Shown: one piece after another, positions 36,394 to 46,786 of the stretch
Layout of the letters: every line of letters begins with the position of its first letter
Position numbering within the stretch: position 1 is the first letter of the stretch
NCBI RefSeq assembly: GCF_000219125.1
Contig: NZ_AFGF01000053.1
Location: 1 to 64,000, forward strand
DNA length: 64,000 nt
Source: Acetonema longum DSM 6540
GTDB taxonomy: Bacteria; Bacillota; Negativicutes; Sporomusales; Acetonemataceae
Direction of reading: 5' to 3'
Position numbers and translations under genes: made by a program
Notes under the pieces: generated by a model
Seen by the model: only the letters and a program-made list of their open reading frames with translations
What the model was told of the DNA's origin: nothing
Database searches by the model: none

Positions 36394-37293
36394 AGGTAAT
36401 AAACTTAGAGGGTCCAAGGCCTCTTCATTCCGTCTGATCTCAAAATGAAGATGGGGACCGGTGGAAAGGCCGGAATTGCCCATGTAGGCAATCGGCTGCC
36501 CGGCTGCAACATAATCGCCCTTATTGATTTCATAATCTGACAGGTGGCCATAAACTGTACTGAATCCTTGGCCGTGTTCGATAATAATCGTTCTGCCGTA
36601 GCCGCCCAGCCACCCTGCAAAAGATACTCTGCCGCTTTGCGCAGCCATAACGATGGTGCCGATATGGTTGGCGATATCAATGCCGGAGTGAAGCCGTCCC
36701 CAGCGCCAGCCAAACAAGGAGGTCATCTCCCCGTAAGTCGGCCAGATAAATCGTCCGTACCGGCTGCGGGCGGCGAGGCTTCGTCTTGGTTTGCCGCCGG
36801 GAATCCATAATCTTTCCCCGGTGCGGAGCAGGCTGTCCTGTTTATGGTTTGCCGCCGTAATAGCGGAAAGGTCTACACCATAACCATGGGCAATATCCCA
36901 CAGGGTTTCTCCCTGGTTAACGGTATGCATTACGCCTTTTTGCGGCATGATGATCAGGCTGTCCCCCGGATGAATCAACTCATTGGTCTCGGGGTTGGCG
37001 CCCAGAATGGTATCCACGTCAATATCATAACGCTCGGCGATTTCACTGAGCGTTTCGCCTGCCTGCACCACATGAGAGACGATGGCACGCCGGGGTTTGG
37101 CGGTAGCAGTAAGGGGTTGCTCTACATTCAAGTCTCTGAGACTGTCGCCCTGGCCTGCTTCATAAGAAGCCGCAGGCGAAAGGGGAATCGGTTCGCTAAA
37201 GGGATGACGAGACGGCAGAAGCCAAAAGATAAGCGGCACAAGGACAGCGGCCAACGGAACGTAAAACCATTTGGTCCTTGCTTGTGATGGCAA
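36391..37293 (-). CDS. LysM-containing M23 metallopeptidase
   Basis: A 300-residue cell-envelope protein: an N-terminal membrane anchor (about 10-27), two LysM repeats (about 75-116 with VQAGETLSEIAERYDIDVD, and 121-163 with VNQGETLWDIAHGYGVDL), and a C-terminal M23 endopeptidase (about 190-295) with zinc ligands in HSGIDIA and GPHLHFEIR. It probably binds and cuts peptidoglycan cross-bridges, perhaps in spore or outer-envelope remodelling. TTG start with GAGGTG 7 bases upstream. The TAG stop abuts a repeat element. Confidence 0.9.
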   Translation of the reverse strand: MPSQARTKWFYVPLAAVLVPLIFWLLPSRHPFSEPIPLSPAASYEAGQGDSLRDLNVEQPLTATAKPRRAIVSHVVQAGETLSEIAERYDIDVDTILGANPETNELIHPGDSLIIMPQKGVMHTVNQGETLWDIAHGYGVDLSAITAANHKQDSLLRTGERLWIPGGKPRRSLAARSRYGRFIWPTYGEMTSLFGWRWGRLHSGIDIANHIGTIVMAAQSGRVSFAGWLGGYGRTIIIEHGQGFSTVYGHLSDYEINKGDYVAAGQPIAYMGNSGLSTGPHLHFEIRRNEEALDPLSLLP

Positions 37294-37348
37294 ACAAAAT
37301 CACCTCAGGCATAGCATGTACCAGTGACACCCAATTTATACATCTTTC

Positions 37349-37610
37349 AGGAGACCGTTGAAAAAGGCCCGTCTGCGTTGTCAGGTCTGCGGGCGCGCTC
37401 AGTCAGAAAGCGTCTCTTTTCGAATTTTAGTCAATAGATATTTTTGCTGTGACTACGTCGAAAAGCGACCTGCTTTCTTTCTGATCTCACGATGCTCCGC
37501 ATCTTTCTAGTATCGACGTACCCTTCCGAACGTACAGTCTCACGCGCGTCCTCGACCTTCCTAGCATCTGGACCTTTTTGAACGGTCCCAGATTCGAGGC
37601 TGCAGATGAT
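37349..37610 (-). repeat. Interspersed inverted-repeat element (palindrome-module copy, inverted)
   Basis: About 262 bp filling most of a 405-bp gene-free stretch. Read on the minus strand: CATCTGCAGCCTCGAATC, GGGACCGTTCAAAAAGG, TCCAGATGCTAGG, then GACGCGCGTGAGACTGTACG, the GATGCGGAGCATC palindrome and a right end ACGCAGACGGGCC followed by TTTTTCAACGGTCTCC. It lacks the hairpin module present in the copies at 36154 and 42558. Orientation is opposite to those copies. The rest of 37294-37698 holds the glpX terminator and nothing else I can name. Confidence 0.75.
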
Positions 37611-37643
37611 TTTTACAATAGTCGAGAAGCCAATACGAAGGCG

Positions 37644-37676
37644 TAAAAAAACAGCCTGGCAAGTGGCAGGCTGTTC
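37644..37676 (-). terminator. Terminator after glpX
   Basis: Minus strand AACAGCCTG, an 8-base loop and CAGGCTGTT followed by six more T. Confidence 0.85.
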
Positions 37677-37698
37677 AGGCTGTAAAATTTATGAATGA

Positions 37699-38694
37699 TT
37701 AGGACCGTTTAATCAGAAGCGGCTTCTGATCATACTTATGAATGGCGTCAATAAATCGGACAGTGCCGGATGCTTTGCGCATGACCAGCGAATGGGTCCG
37801 GACCCCGCCGCCAAAATAGCGGACTCCGTTCAGCAGGTCCCCCTGGGTGATGGCGGTGGACGCAAAAATTACATCATCGCTGCTGACCAGATCATTGATT
37901 GTCAGAACTTTATTAATATCGGCGAGTCCCATGCTTTTGGCCCGTTGGATCTGGGTGGCTTTTTCCGCGTCCGAACCATCAGGCCAGAGCCGGCCCTGCA
38001 TGTCACCGCCCAGACATTTCACCGCAGCGGCGGCCAAAACTCCTTCCGGGGCGCCGCCGATGCCCAGCATCATATGGACACCGGTACCCTCAATGGCGGC
38101 ATTAACCGCCGGCGACACATCGCCATCAGAAATCAGTTTGATTCTGGCGCCGGCATCCCGGACTTGTTTAATGATGCCTTCATGACGCGGCCGATCCAGA
38201 ATGACCACGGTCAGATCTTCCACCGAGCGCTCCAGCGCCGAGGCAACCGCTTTCAGATTCTCCTTCACCGGAGCGTCAATATGGATCTTGCCCGCCGCCT
38301 TAGGACCTACGGCAATTTTGTCCATATACATATCCGGCGCATGCAGCAGCCCGCCTTTGGGGGCAATGGCCAAAACGGCGATAGCACCGGGCAGGCCTTT
38401 GGCTACCAGATTGGTGCCTTCCAACGGGTCTACGGCAATATCCACTTCCGGTCCGCCTGCTCCTACTTTTTCCCCGATATACAACATCGGCGCCTCATCC
38501 ATCTCTCCTTCGCCGATGACTACAGTACCACTGATGCTGACGGTGTCGAACATAGTCCGCATGGCGTCAACCGCCGCCTGATCCGCCGCAATCTTGTCTC
38601 CCTTTCCCATCCAGCGGCCACAGGCAATGGCTGCCATCTCGGTTACCCGAGCAAATTCCAGCGCTAATTCTCGATCCATACAAACCATTTTCAT
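37699..38694 (-). CDS. glpX: Class II fructose-1,6-bisphosphatase GlpX
   Basis: A 331-residue enzyme of gluconeogenesis that hydrolyses fructose-1,6-bisphosphate. Metal and substrate motifs are VVIGEGEMDEAPMLYIGE, VDIAVDPLEGTNLVAKG and LGIGGAPEGVLAAAA, and the start ELALEFARVTEMAAIACGRWMGKGDK is typical. The first ATG is only 3 bases from GAGAGGGT, so the in-frame ATG at 38688 may be used. It lies near the transaldolase-like gene and spo0F, as in B. subtilis. Confidence 0.96.
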   Translation of the reverse strand: MKMVCMDRELALEFARVTEMAAIACGRWMGKGDKIAADQAAVDAMRTMFDTVSISGTVVIGEGEMDEAPMLYIGEKVGAGGPEVDIAVDPLEGTNLVAKGLPGAIAVLAIAPKGGLLHAPDMYMDKIAVGPKAAGKIHIDAPVKENLKAVASALERSVEDLTVVILDRPRHEGIIKQVRDAGARIKLISDGDVSPAVNAAIEGTGVHMMLGIGGAPEGVLAAAAVKCLGGDMQGRLWPDGSDAEKATQIQRAKSMGLADINKVLTINDLVSSDDVIFASTAITQGDLLNGVRYFGGGVRTHSLVMRKASGTVRFIDAIHKYDQKPLLIKRS

Positions 38695-38820
38695 ACCCTC
38701 TCCATCATTTACTGCATTTATGATTTATGCTGTACAATATGACCGACGAACTTCATATGTGCTACACTATTATCTTAATATATTGCTGCATATTTGTCAC
38801 TATATATTTGATATTTGCTA

Positions 38821-39465
38821 TTACATATTCGCTTTCTTCCAGTCCTCTAAGAATCGGGCGATACCGGCGTCGGTGAGGGGATGGTTCAACAAGGAGACTA
38901 ATACTTTATAGGGCACAGTGGCGATATGAGAACCGGCCAGCGCCGCCTGAGTCACATGCAGGGGATGCCGGACGCTGGCGGCAATAACCTCGGTATTAAT
39001 GTCATGAATGGCGAAAATATCAGTCACATCTTTGATCAGCTTAATGCCGTCTTCACTGATATCGTCCAGCCGGCCGACAAAAGGACTGACAAAACTGGCG
39101 CCGGCTCTGGCAGCCAGCAGCGCCTGATTGGCGGAAAAAATCAAGGTGACATTGGTTTTTATTCCCTCGGCAGCCAGTGCACTGACCGTTTTCAATCCGT
39201 CAAGCGTAATAGGGACCTTAATTACCACATTATCGGCAATTTGGGCCAATTGCCGCGCCTCAGGCACCATTTCCTCATACCTGGCGCTGATGACTTCAGC
39301 GCTGACCGGTCCCTTAACAATCGAAGCAATTTCCCGGATAACCCCTTTGATATCCTGCTTTTCCCTGGCGATCAGGGAAGGGTTGGTTGTCACCCCGGCA
39401 ATAACCCCCAAGGCGTGCGCTTCTCTTACCTCAGCAATGTTAGCGCTGTCGAGAAAAAATTTCAT
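38821..39465 (-). CDS. fsa: Fructose-6-phosphate aldolase/transaldolase-like protein (TalC/Fsa family)
   Basis: A 214-residue protein of the small transaldolase subfamily. It begins [13 protein letters not shown] and has [11 protein letters not shown]. The Schiff-base lysine lies in [12 protein letters not shown] (about residue 84), followed by [32 protein letters not shown]. Members act as transaldolase or as fructose-6-phosphate aldolase; sequence alone does not decide. ATG follows GAGGGG. It links glycolysis and the pentose-phosphate pathway. Confidence 0.93.
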   Translation of the reverse strand: MKFFLDSANIAEVREAHALGVIAGVTTNPSLIAREKQDIKGVIREIASIVKGPVSAEVISARYEEMVPEARQLAQIADNVVIKVPITLDGLKTVSALAAEGIKTNVTLIFSANQALLAARAGASFVSPFVGRLDDISEDGIKLIKDVTDIFAIHDINTEVIAASVRHPLHVTQAALAGSHIATVPYKVLVSLLNHPLTDAGIARFLEDWKKANM

Positions 39466-39500
39466 TTGTTTCCCCTCCTCAAGAGATGCTTTCCTGGTTA

Positions 39501-40127
39501 CTATTTGGGTTGCGTCTTCCTTCGCCGATTCCTTGGCGCCGGAATCAGCTCAATACGGTTCAGGGATTCTAGCTGCAAAACGTCCCGGTCGCTTTTGGCC
39601 TGTAAAAGCAAGCTGGAACCGCATTTCTGACAATGGAGCACGATATGATTGGAAATGACATCCGCTTCAATCTGACTGCTGCCGCAGCGGCAGATGACAC
39701 CGCCCTTTTCAGCAATATCATGAACCTTATTCAGCATATCAATCATGACTTGCGGATCTTCCATCAAGTCGTCGGTAGCGGTATTCACCTCACGGGCGTG
39801 CGCTTCAATCACTGTCTCGATCTGCGCCCGGTCGCCGATGATGCCTAATTCTAGATTTTTCTCCTCACAATATACTTTGCGAGGCTGCGAAGCAGTATAC
39901 TTTTTCGTTATGCAAATTTTATGGTGTTTTTCGCATAAAACACAGTACAGGTCAAGGATAAACTGACCGTGGCGGGTACTCATCAGATAACCGTGACGCT
40001 GGCCGCAACTGCAGGACAATGCCTGACGCGCGGTATCTTTGCTGGTAAATGGCGAAACGTCGTACATACTGATCCGGCCGCAGTGTGAGCAATATAAAGC
40101 CAGTGTAGAAACGGTTCTAATAATCAT
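39501..40127 (-). CDS. Conserved zinc-ribbon-rich protein of unknown function
   Basis: A 208-residue protein with many Cys pairs: YCSHCGR near 11-14, CSCGQRH near 38-40, YCVLCEKHH near 61-64, and a C-terminal pair of knuckles CRCGSS and LHCQKCGSS (about 145-170). The middle is acidic and helical. Such patterns suggest structural zinc binding, perhaps with nucleic acid or protein partners, but I do not recognise a family. ATG at 40127 with AGGAGGG 6 bases upstream (an ATG-less extension runs to 40160). It lies between fsa and spo0F. Confidence 0.75.
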   Translation of the reverse strand: MIIRTVSTLALYCSHCGRISMYDVSPFTSKDTARQALSCSCGQRHGYLMSTRHGQFILDLYCVLCEKHHKICITKKYTASQPRKVYCEEKNLELGIIGDRAQIETVIEAHAREVNTATDDLMEDPQVMIDMLNKVHDIAEKGGVICRCGSSQIEADVISNHIVLHCQKCGSSLLLQAKSDRDVLQLESLNRIELIPAPRNRRRKTQPK

Positions 40128-40202
40128 ACCTGCCCTCCTTTCGTCTATTGATTTCGCCATGCGGCAAAAAAATCCTGCCTGGCAAAATTGGCTAGAACGG
40201 GT

Positions 40203-40260
40203 AAAAGCCCTTTACCGCCATGGCCGGATTACCCGAACCAAACCAGCATAAAGGGCTTTT
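40203..40260 (-). terminator. Long-loop hairpin after spo0F
   Basis: AAAAGCCCTTTAC and ATAAAGGGCTTTT pair over about 12 bp, enclosing 33 bases that may themselves fold. It lies between the spo0F stop and the zinc-ribbon gene. The T-tract is four long. Confidence 0.5.
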
Positions 40261-40336
40261 GACTTCAAGTAGTTTCATGCAGGAAACTGGTTGTCTGATA
40301 TGAATCATGGATATACCGGGAATACCCAAGATACCG

Positions 40337-40738
40337 TTATACAATCTGCAGTTTTAAGGTATCTGACGGTTCGTTGAGACTGGTTTGTATCAACTGACAC
40401 AACTCAATAATATCAAAAGGTTTGGTTATATAGGCAGCAGCTCCGATTTCCTTTGCTTCATTGACCAGATCCAATTCACCGTAAGCAGTCATCATGATTA
40501 CCTTTCCACCCTGACCCAAACGCTTTAGTTCCCGCAATGTCTCAATTCCATCCATCCCAGGCATTTTCATGTCCATGAGAATAAGGGCCGGTTTTAGTTC
40601 CCGCGCTTTTTGCAAACCTTCATAACCATTCGATGCATTAGCCACGGTGTACCCGTTTTCCGCCAATACTTCCGTCAATAGTCGTCTGATTCCCGGCTGA
40701 TCATCAATGACCAAAATCGTTGGTTGCGTATTGGGCAT
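40337..40738 (-). CDS. spo0F: Sporulation phosphorelay response regulator Spo0F
   Basis: A stand-alone receiver of about 133 residues: ILVIDDQPGIRRLL, phospho-acceptor Asp in ALILMDMKMPGMDGIETL, Thr in VIMMTAYGE and Lys in AYITKPFDI. Spo0F relays phosphate from sporulation kinases to Spo0B and then Spo0A. The ATG at 40738 has GGGGG about 8 bases upstream; a GTG at 40747 overlaps that site. The pyrG-spo0F-fsa-glpX neighbourhood matches Bacillus, though a Yip1-like/sppA pair is inserted here between pyrG and spo0F. Confidence 0.92.
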   Translation of the reverse strand: MPNTQPTILVIDDQPGIRRLLTEVLAENGYTVANASNGYEGLQKARELKPALILMDMKMPGMDGIETLRELKRLGQGGKVIMMTAYGELDLVNEAKEIGAAAYITKPFDIIELCQLIQTSLNEPSDTLKLQIV

Positions 40739-40757
40739 AAGAGTCACCCCCGCTCAA

Positions 40758-40874
40758 ATTCGCACTAGGAGACCGTTGAGATATAAACCAGTTTAAACAG
40801 CCCGGATGTGAGATCAAAACGAGTTTACAACGGGCTCTTATGGTTTATTGTGCTGAATAAGATATTCGCACTAG
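40758..40874. repeat. 11-bp direct repeats flanking a 95-bp hairpin-bearing insert
   Basis: ATTCGCACTAG occurs at 40758-40768 and again at 40864-40874. The 95 bases between start with GAGACCGTTGA, the terminal motif of the interspersed element. They contain a hairpin formed by ATAAACCA and AGCCCG on one side and CGGGCT and TGGTTTAT on the other. This looks like a miniature insertion with target duplication, in the spo0F leader. Confidence 0.5.
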
Positions 40875-40906
40875 AAAAAAAATTTCCTGCCATATAACAG
40901 GAAATT
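40873..40906 (-). terminator. Terminator of the sppA/Yip1 operon
   Basis: Minus strand AATTTCCTG, an 8-base loop and CAGGAAATT followed by more T (seven in a row). Confidence 0.85.
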
Positions 40907-40951
40907 AATGGATATTTTAAAAATTTTTATTTTTGTGTTAAATTCTATTAA

Positions 40952-41569
40952 TCACTGATTCCCTATATATAATGCCAGAGCAACCGCCGCGATGATGACC
41001 GCAAAAATAGCTGTCAGCACCGCCAGCAGCAAGGGCAGCAACAGAATCAAAACAGCCTTTCGGGCCGACAGACAATAATTTTCCTGTATCGATTTCATAT
41101 CCAGATACAAAGTCCAGGCCCATATCAAAAAGGTACCGCTGCCCAGACAAACCGGCCGCACCGTCTCCGGTAAAAGAGCCAGGACCATTAACAGAGGCAC
41201 TATAAACAGACGTGGCAGATAAGTAAAGCCGGTCGCACTGAAAAGTCCCAAGGCACTGCCTGTGCCGCCGGTGAATTCCGCGATCAGGTGAAACACCGCT
41301 GTACCCAGAAACCAGGTAAGGGCTCCGCCGAAAATCTGAAGGGCCATCAAAACCCCGGTCAGGCCAGTGCCTAAGAATTCCTGTCCGTAGATCTCCATGG
41401 CCAAAAGCGGCAGCATGGTTCCGGCCAAAAAGGTAACGAACGTCCCGGCGACAGGCTTGCGCCGGGTAATATAGCGGATGGCGTCAACCGGCCGGAATAG
41501 CACATCATACCAGATTTCCCAAATGGACTGCTTTACATCTAATTCTTCCTCCACCCATTCTTCTCCCAT
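40952..41569 (-). CDS. Yip1-domain membrane protein
   Basis: A 205-residue protein with five or so hydrophobic helices and the Yip1-like opening IWYDVLFRPVDAIRYI, plus a loop with GSALGLFSATGFTYLPRLFIVPL. Function in bacteria is unknown. It starts one base after the sppA stop codon with GGCAGGTG as ribosome site, so it is cotranscribed with sppA and may share a membrane role. Confidence 0.75.
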   Translation of the reverse strand: MGEEWVEEELDVKQSIWEIWYDVLFRPVDAIRYITRRKPVAGTFVTFLAGTMLPLLAMEIYGQEFLGTGLTGVLMALQIFGGALTWFLGTAVFHLIAEFTGGTGSALGLFSATGFTYLPRLFIVPLLMVLALLPETVRPVCLGSGTFLIWAWTLYLDMKSIQENYCLSARKAVLILLLPLLLAVLTAIFAVIIAAVALALYIGNQ

Positions 41570-41570
41570 G

Positions 41571-42503
41571 TCACTGCACCTGCCATTCCTGCGGCATGGC
41601 CAGCGGAGCTGTCAGAAGAGTATCGGGTCGCAGCTGCCGGTATAACATGTTTTCCAGGCTGATTTGACTTTTGACGCTTCCGAACAGGAGGGACCAGGGA
41701 TTGAATTCGCCATATTCCTTGATTTCTACTTTGCCGCTTAAACCGGCCAATTGTTTTGCTCCCTCCAGGGCATCATACATATTTCCCAGTTCATCAACCA
41801 ATCCCAGGGCTTTGGCCTGATTACCGGTGTAGATACGGCCGTCGGCCAACTGCCGGACTTTCTCCGGGTCCAGATTCCGGCCCTGAGCCACCACCTGGAC
41901 AAACTGCTCATACAGATCATCCACCATGGACTGGACAATTGCTCTCTCCGCCGGAGTAAGGGATCGTTCCGGCGCAAGCATGTCTTTGTGGGGCCCGCTC
42001 TTGATTTTTTCCTGGTAAATACCAATTTTTTGATACAACTCCTGCCAGTTGGCGTAAGGGATATAGACGCCGATACTGCCCGTGAGGGTAGCCGGGTTGG
42101 CATAAATCTTATCAGTGGTGGCTGCCAGCCAATAACCGCCTGAAGCGGCCATGTCAGCCATGGAGGTCACAATAATTTTACCCGACTGTCGGACTTTTTT
42201 AATTTCCTCCCCCACTTCCTGGGAAGCCGGAGCGCTGCCGCCGGGGCTGTTAATCCTGAGCAAAATGGCTTTGACCGTGGCATCTTCCTTAGCTGCGTGA
42301 AGCTGGCGAATAATAGCGTCGGTCCCGCCACTGGCGCCCAGAAGTCCCGCCTCGCCCCGTCCCCCTATCATTATCCCGTCTACATAAATCACGGCAATCT
42401 TCGCCGCGCCACTTCTGCTCTGCCGGGGGGACATAAAAGCCAACGTAATAAGCGACAGAACAACTACAATCAGGATAATCACCATGACTGCTTTTTTGTG
42501 CAT
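41571..42503 (-). CDS. sppA: Signal peptide peptidase SppA (short 36-kDa type)
   Basis: A 310-residue S49-family serine protease. N-terminal TM anchor (about 5-24); nucleophile Ser in MADMAASGGYWLAA and the SIGVYIPYANW region; general-base Lys later in IKSGPHKDMLAPERSLTPAER; LLRINSPGGSAPASQEV is the substrate groove. It degrades cleaved signal peptides in the membrane. I choose the ATG at 42503 (AGGAGG 8 bases upstream) rather than the TTG at 42509. Confidence 0.93.
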   Translation of the reverse strand: MHKKAVMVIILIVVVLSLITLAFMSPRQSRSGAAKIAVIYVDGIMIGGRGEAGLLGASGGTDAIIRQLHAAKEDATVKAILLRINSPGGSAPASQEVGEEIKKVRQSGKIIVTSMADMAASGGYWLAATTDKIYANPATLTGSIGVYIPYANWQELYQKIGIYQEKIKSGPHKDMLAPERSLTPAERAIVQSMVDDLYEQFVQVVAQGRNLDPEKVRQLADGRIYTGNQAKALGLVDELGNMYDALEGAKQLAGLSGKVEIKEYGEFNPWSLLFGSVKSQISLENMLYRQLRPDTLLTAPLAMPQEWQVQ

Positions 42504-42557
42504 GCCCAAAACCTCCTCTTGGCTATCTCATTTCAATTAGTTTACCCCAGTCTTAAA

Positions 42558-42924
42558 AATCTGTTGAATCCTCGAATCAGGAACCGTTCAAAAAAGTCCA
42601 GATGCTAGGCAAGAGCAACGCCTGCGTTGCCGTACTGAAGGAATTTAGGTGACTTTTCGGCCTATGAAAATCATTCGCTACCGCCTATCTCCCGAAAAGT
42701 CACAAATTCTGATGCAGCGCGGCAAGGACGGGCGTGAGACTGTACGTTTGGAGGGTATGTCGATACTAGAACGATGCGGAGCATCGTGAGATCAGAAGAA
42801 AACAAATCACTTTCGATGGAGTCACAGCAAAACAGACTGCTGCATACGAATCCGCAAGGGATGTTTTCTGAATGAGACCGCCCGCACGAGCAACAACGCA
42901 GATGGACCATTTTGAACGGTTCCC
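42558..42924 (+). repeat. Longest copy of the interspersed inverted-repeat element
   Basis: About 367 bp in the 460-bp gap between sppA and pyrG. Left end: CCTCGAATCAGGAACCGTTC then AAAAAAGTCCAGATGC. Right end: CGCAGATGGACC then ATTTTGAACGGTTCC. The ends pair over about 26 bp. The hairpin module pairs GTGACTTTTCGG (about 42650) with CCGAAAAGTCAC (about 42692), extended by GAATTT/AAATTC and TTGCCG-type flanks. The second module has the GATGCGGAGCATC palindrome. No long open frame lies inside, so the element is probably mobilised in trans or transcribed as structured RNA. Confidence 0.8.
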
Positions 42925-42927
42925 TGG

Positions 42928-42965
42928 AAAAAAGAAACTGTTGGATCTACCCTCCAACAGTTTCT
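42928..42965 (-). terminator. Terminator after pyrG
   Basis: A 13-bp stem AGAAACTGTTGGA with a 7-base loop, then TTTTTTCC on the minus strand, directly after the pyrG stop. Confidence 0.9.
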
Positions 42966-42970
42966 AGTTT

Positions 42971-44608
<1,638 letters not shown>

Positions 44609-44635
44609 TTATTGTACCTACTTACCTTAGCCCTG

Positions 44636-45013
44636 TCAAGAATTGTCGTCGCTGTCGTCACGCTCGTGAATGGCTGGTTCGGTATAATCCTGCTGAATCT
44701 CGGCCAGCAGTTTTTCCCGGCGCAGGTTGCTGTCGCTGCCGCCGCCGGTTCCTTCGTCGCTAATGCGGGAGGTTCCCCGCTGAGGCACCCAATCGGTTAA
44801 GCCCCAGGTGCCTTTGCCCATGTGTACAAACCGGCTGTCCAGATTAATCTGAGTGTGCACTTCGGCCATGGCATAGGAACGGGAAACGGCTGTAGTCCCT
44901 TTTTGTTCCAAAACTTTACCGATTAAATCGCGAAAGTACATAGCGCTACCGGCCTGCCGCAAAACAGCATACGCCAAGTCCGCATCCGAAATGTTTTTTT
45001 TGTTTTTTTCCAT
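44636..45013 (-). CDS. rpoE: RNA polymerase delta subunit RpoE
   Basis: A 125-residue protein with an N-terminal HARE-HTH domain (about 8-85: SDADLAYAVLRQAGSAMYFRDLIGKVLE, INLDSRFVHMGKGTWGL) and an acidic disordered tail (ERDDSDDNS), shorter than in Bacillus. Delta improves polymerase recycling and promoter selectivity. It sits between argS and pyrG as in other Firmicutes. ATG after GGAGG. Confidence 0.88.
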   Translation of the reverse strand: MEKNKKNISDADLAYAVLRQAGSAMYFRDLIGKVLEQKGTTAVSRSYAMAEVHTQINLDSRFVHMGKGTWGLTDWVPQRGTSRISDEGTGGGSDSNLRREKLLAEIQQDYTEPAIHERDDSDDNS

Positions 45014-45041
45014 ATGATACCTCCGCCATATATTATTAAAA

Positions 45042-46709
45042 TTACATTTTGTCCGGAGCTGCCACGCCCAATACCCTTAAGGCGTGACGCAGGGTATTTT
45101 GGACCGCTTTGACCAAGGCCAGGCGAGCTGTTTGCAATTCGGGCTCCACCCCAATCACGCGGCACTGGTTATAAAAAGTGTGAAACAAACCGGCCAGTTC
45201 ATGGGCATACCGCGCTATGCGGTGGGGAGCCCTCTCCCGGGCCGCAGCGGTGATTTCGGCCGGATATTCCCCGATTTTTTTGATCAGGTCGGTCTCAAAT
45301 TCACTGATCAAAGTTTTCAGATACTCAGTCGGGCAGCGGTCATCCACAGGCAGGCCGGCTTCCGCCGCCTGCCGGAAGATACTGGCGATGCGGGCGTGAG
45401 CATACTGAATATAATACACCGGATTTTCATTTGACCTGGATTTAGCCAAATCCAGGTCAAAATCCAGCTGACTGTCAATGGAACGCATAATGAAGAAGAA
45501 TCGCGCCGCATCCCGGCCTACTTCCTCAATCAATTCGGATAGAGTAACCCCCTGGCCGGTTCGTTTAGACATTTTTACCAATTCACCATTTTGATACAAG
45601 CTGACCATCTGCAGGATCAGCACTTCCAGTTGTTCCGGGTTATAGCCTAAAGCACCGATGGCGGCCTTTACCCTGGCAATGTAGCCATGGTGGTCAGCGC
45701 CCCAGATATTGATGATAGTGTCAAAGCCCCGTTCCAGTTTGTTGCGGTGATAGGCGATGTCGGCGGCCAGATAGGTGGGAACGCCGTTGTCCCGGATGAC
45801 AACTCTGTCCTTATCGTCTCCATAGGCGGAAGATTTTAGCCACAGGGCGCCATCCGTTTCATACATATAGCCATTTTGCCGCAATACCTGGCAGGTCTCC
45901 TGAATCGCTCCCTTATGCAGGGTCCGCTCGGAAAACCAGACATCGAAACTAACGCCGAAGGCCTCCAGATCCTCCTGCAAGCCTGCTAACTTCTCGTTCA
46001 GGGCCAATTCCTTGAATACGGCCAGCCGTTCAGCCACCGGGATCAGCAGGTACCGTGACCCTTCCCGGTCGATAATCCGCTGGGCGGTGTCGATGATATC
46101 CCGTCCGTGATAGCCATCCTCCGGAAAGTCTACTGACTGACCTAAGAGTTCCAGATAACGGGCATTGACTGAGGCCGCCAGATTGTCAATTTGATTGCCG
46201 GCGTCGTTAATATAGAACTCAGTAGCAACGTCATAACCGGCAGCCCGCAGCAAATTAGCCAGAGCGCTGCCCACCGCCGCCCCCCGCCCGTGACCCACAT
46301 GCAACGGGCCAGTCGGATTGGCGCTGACAAATTCCACCTGAATCCGGGAGGCTTTGTCAGCCAAAACCACTTGCCCGTACTGTTCTCCCTCAGCCAGAAT
46401 GCCGGCCAGCATGTTATACAGCCAGTCGGATTTCAGATAAAAGTTAATAAACCCCGGTCCGGCTATAACCGCCTTATCAAGCCATGGCTCATTTAACCTG
46501 TCGACGATTGCCTGGGCCACTGCCCGAGGGTTGGTCCGGGCCGGACGGGCCGCCTGCATGGCGAAATTGGTGGCAAAATCGCCGAAATCCTTCTGAGGCG
46601 GGACTTCCAGGATCACCGGCGGTATTTCGCTTAAAGCAACCGCCCCGTCCTGAACCGCCTGCCGCGCGGCGTTCTCAATGCTCTGTTGTAAACGTTCCTT
46701 GATATCCAT
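45042..46709 (-). CDS. argS: Arginyl-tRNA synthetase
   Basis: A 555-residue class I synthetase: the N-terminal Add-1 domain for tRNA D-loop contacts, the HIGH-type motif in SANPTGPLHVGHGRGAAVGSAL, a KMSKR-type site KMSKRTGQGVTL, and the DALR anticodon-binding domain near the end (RIARYAHELAGLFHTFYNQCRV). ATG after AAAGGAG. Follows the DUF1934 gene and precedes rpoE on the same strand, a common Firmicutes arrangement. Confidence 0.97.
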   Translation of the reverse strand: MDIKERLQQSIENAARQAVQDGAVALSEIPPVILEVPPQKDFGDFATNFAMQAARPARTNPRAVAQAIVDRLNEPWLDKAVIAGPGFINFYLKSDWLYNMLAGILAEGEQYGQVVLADKASRIQVEFVSANPTGPLHVGHGRGAAVGSALANLLRAAGYDVATEFYINDAGNQIDNLAASVNARYLELLGQSVDFPEDGYHGRDIIDTAQRIIDREGSRYLLIPVAERLAVFKELALNEKLAGLQEDLEAFGVSFDVWFSERTLHKGAIQETCQVLRQNGYMYETDGALWLKSSAYGDDKDRVVIRDNGVPTYLAADIAYHRNKLERGFDTIINIWGADHHGYIARVKAAIGALGYNPEQLEVLILQMVSLYQNGELVKMSKRTGQGVTLSELIEEVGRDAARFFFIMRSIDSQLDFDLDLAKSRSNENPVYYIQYAHARIASIFRQAAEAGLPVDDRCPTEYLKTLISEFETDLIKKIGEYPAEITAAARERAPHRIARYAHELAGLFHTFYNQCRVIGVEPELQTARLALVKAVQNTLRHALRVLGVAAPDKM

Positions 46710-46756
46710 TGCTCTGCTCCTTTAATGCCTTCGCATATAAAACTATTGCAACCCTC

Positions 46757-46786
46757 ATCGTCTCATCCCTTTTTCAACAGTCCCCC
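46757..46786. repeat. Short relic of the interspersed element end
   Basis: CATCGTCTCATCCCTTTTTC then AACAGTCCCC resembles the right terminus of the element (for example GGCATTTTTCAACGGTCCCC at 36371). The TGA stop of the DUF1934 gene (46774-46776 on the minus strand) lies within it. Confidence 0.4.

Noticed and set aside
37738-38667. Long plus-strand open frame opposite glpX
   Set aside because: Antisense shadow of glpX with no ribosome site or recognisable domain.
36154-42924. The interspersed repeats considered as CRISPR
   Set aside because: Copies are kilobases apart, hundreds of bases long, and not separated by uniform spacers.
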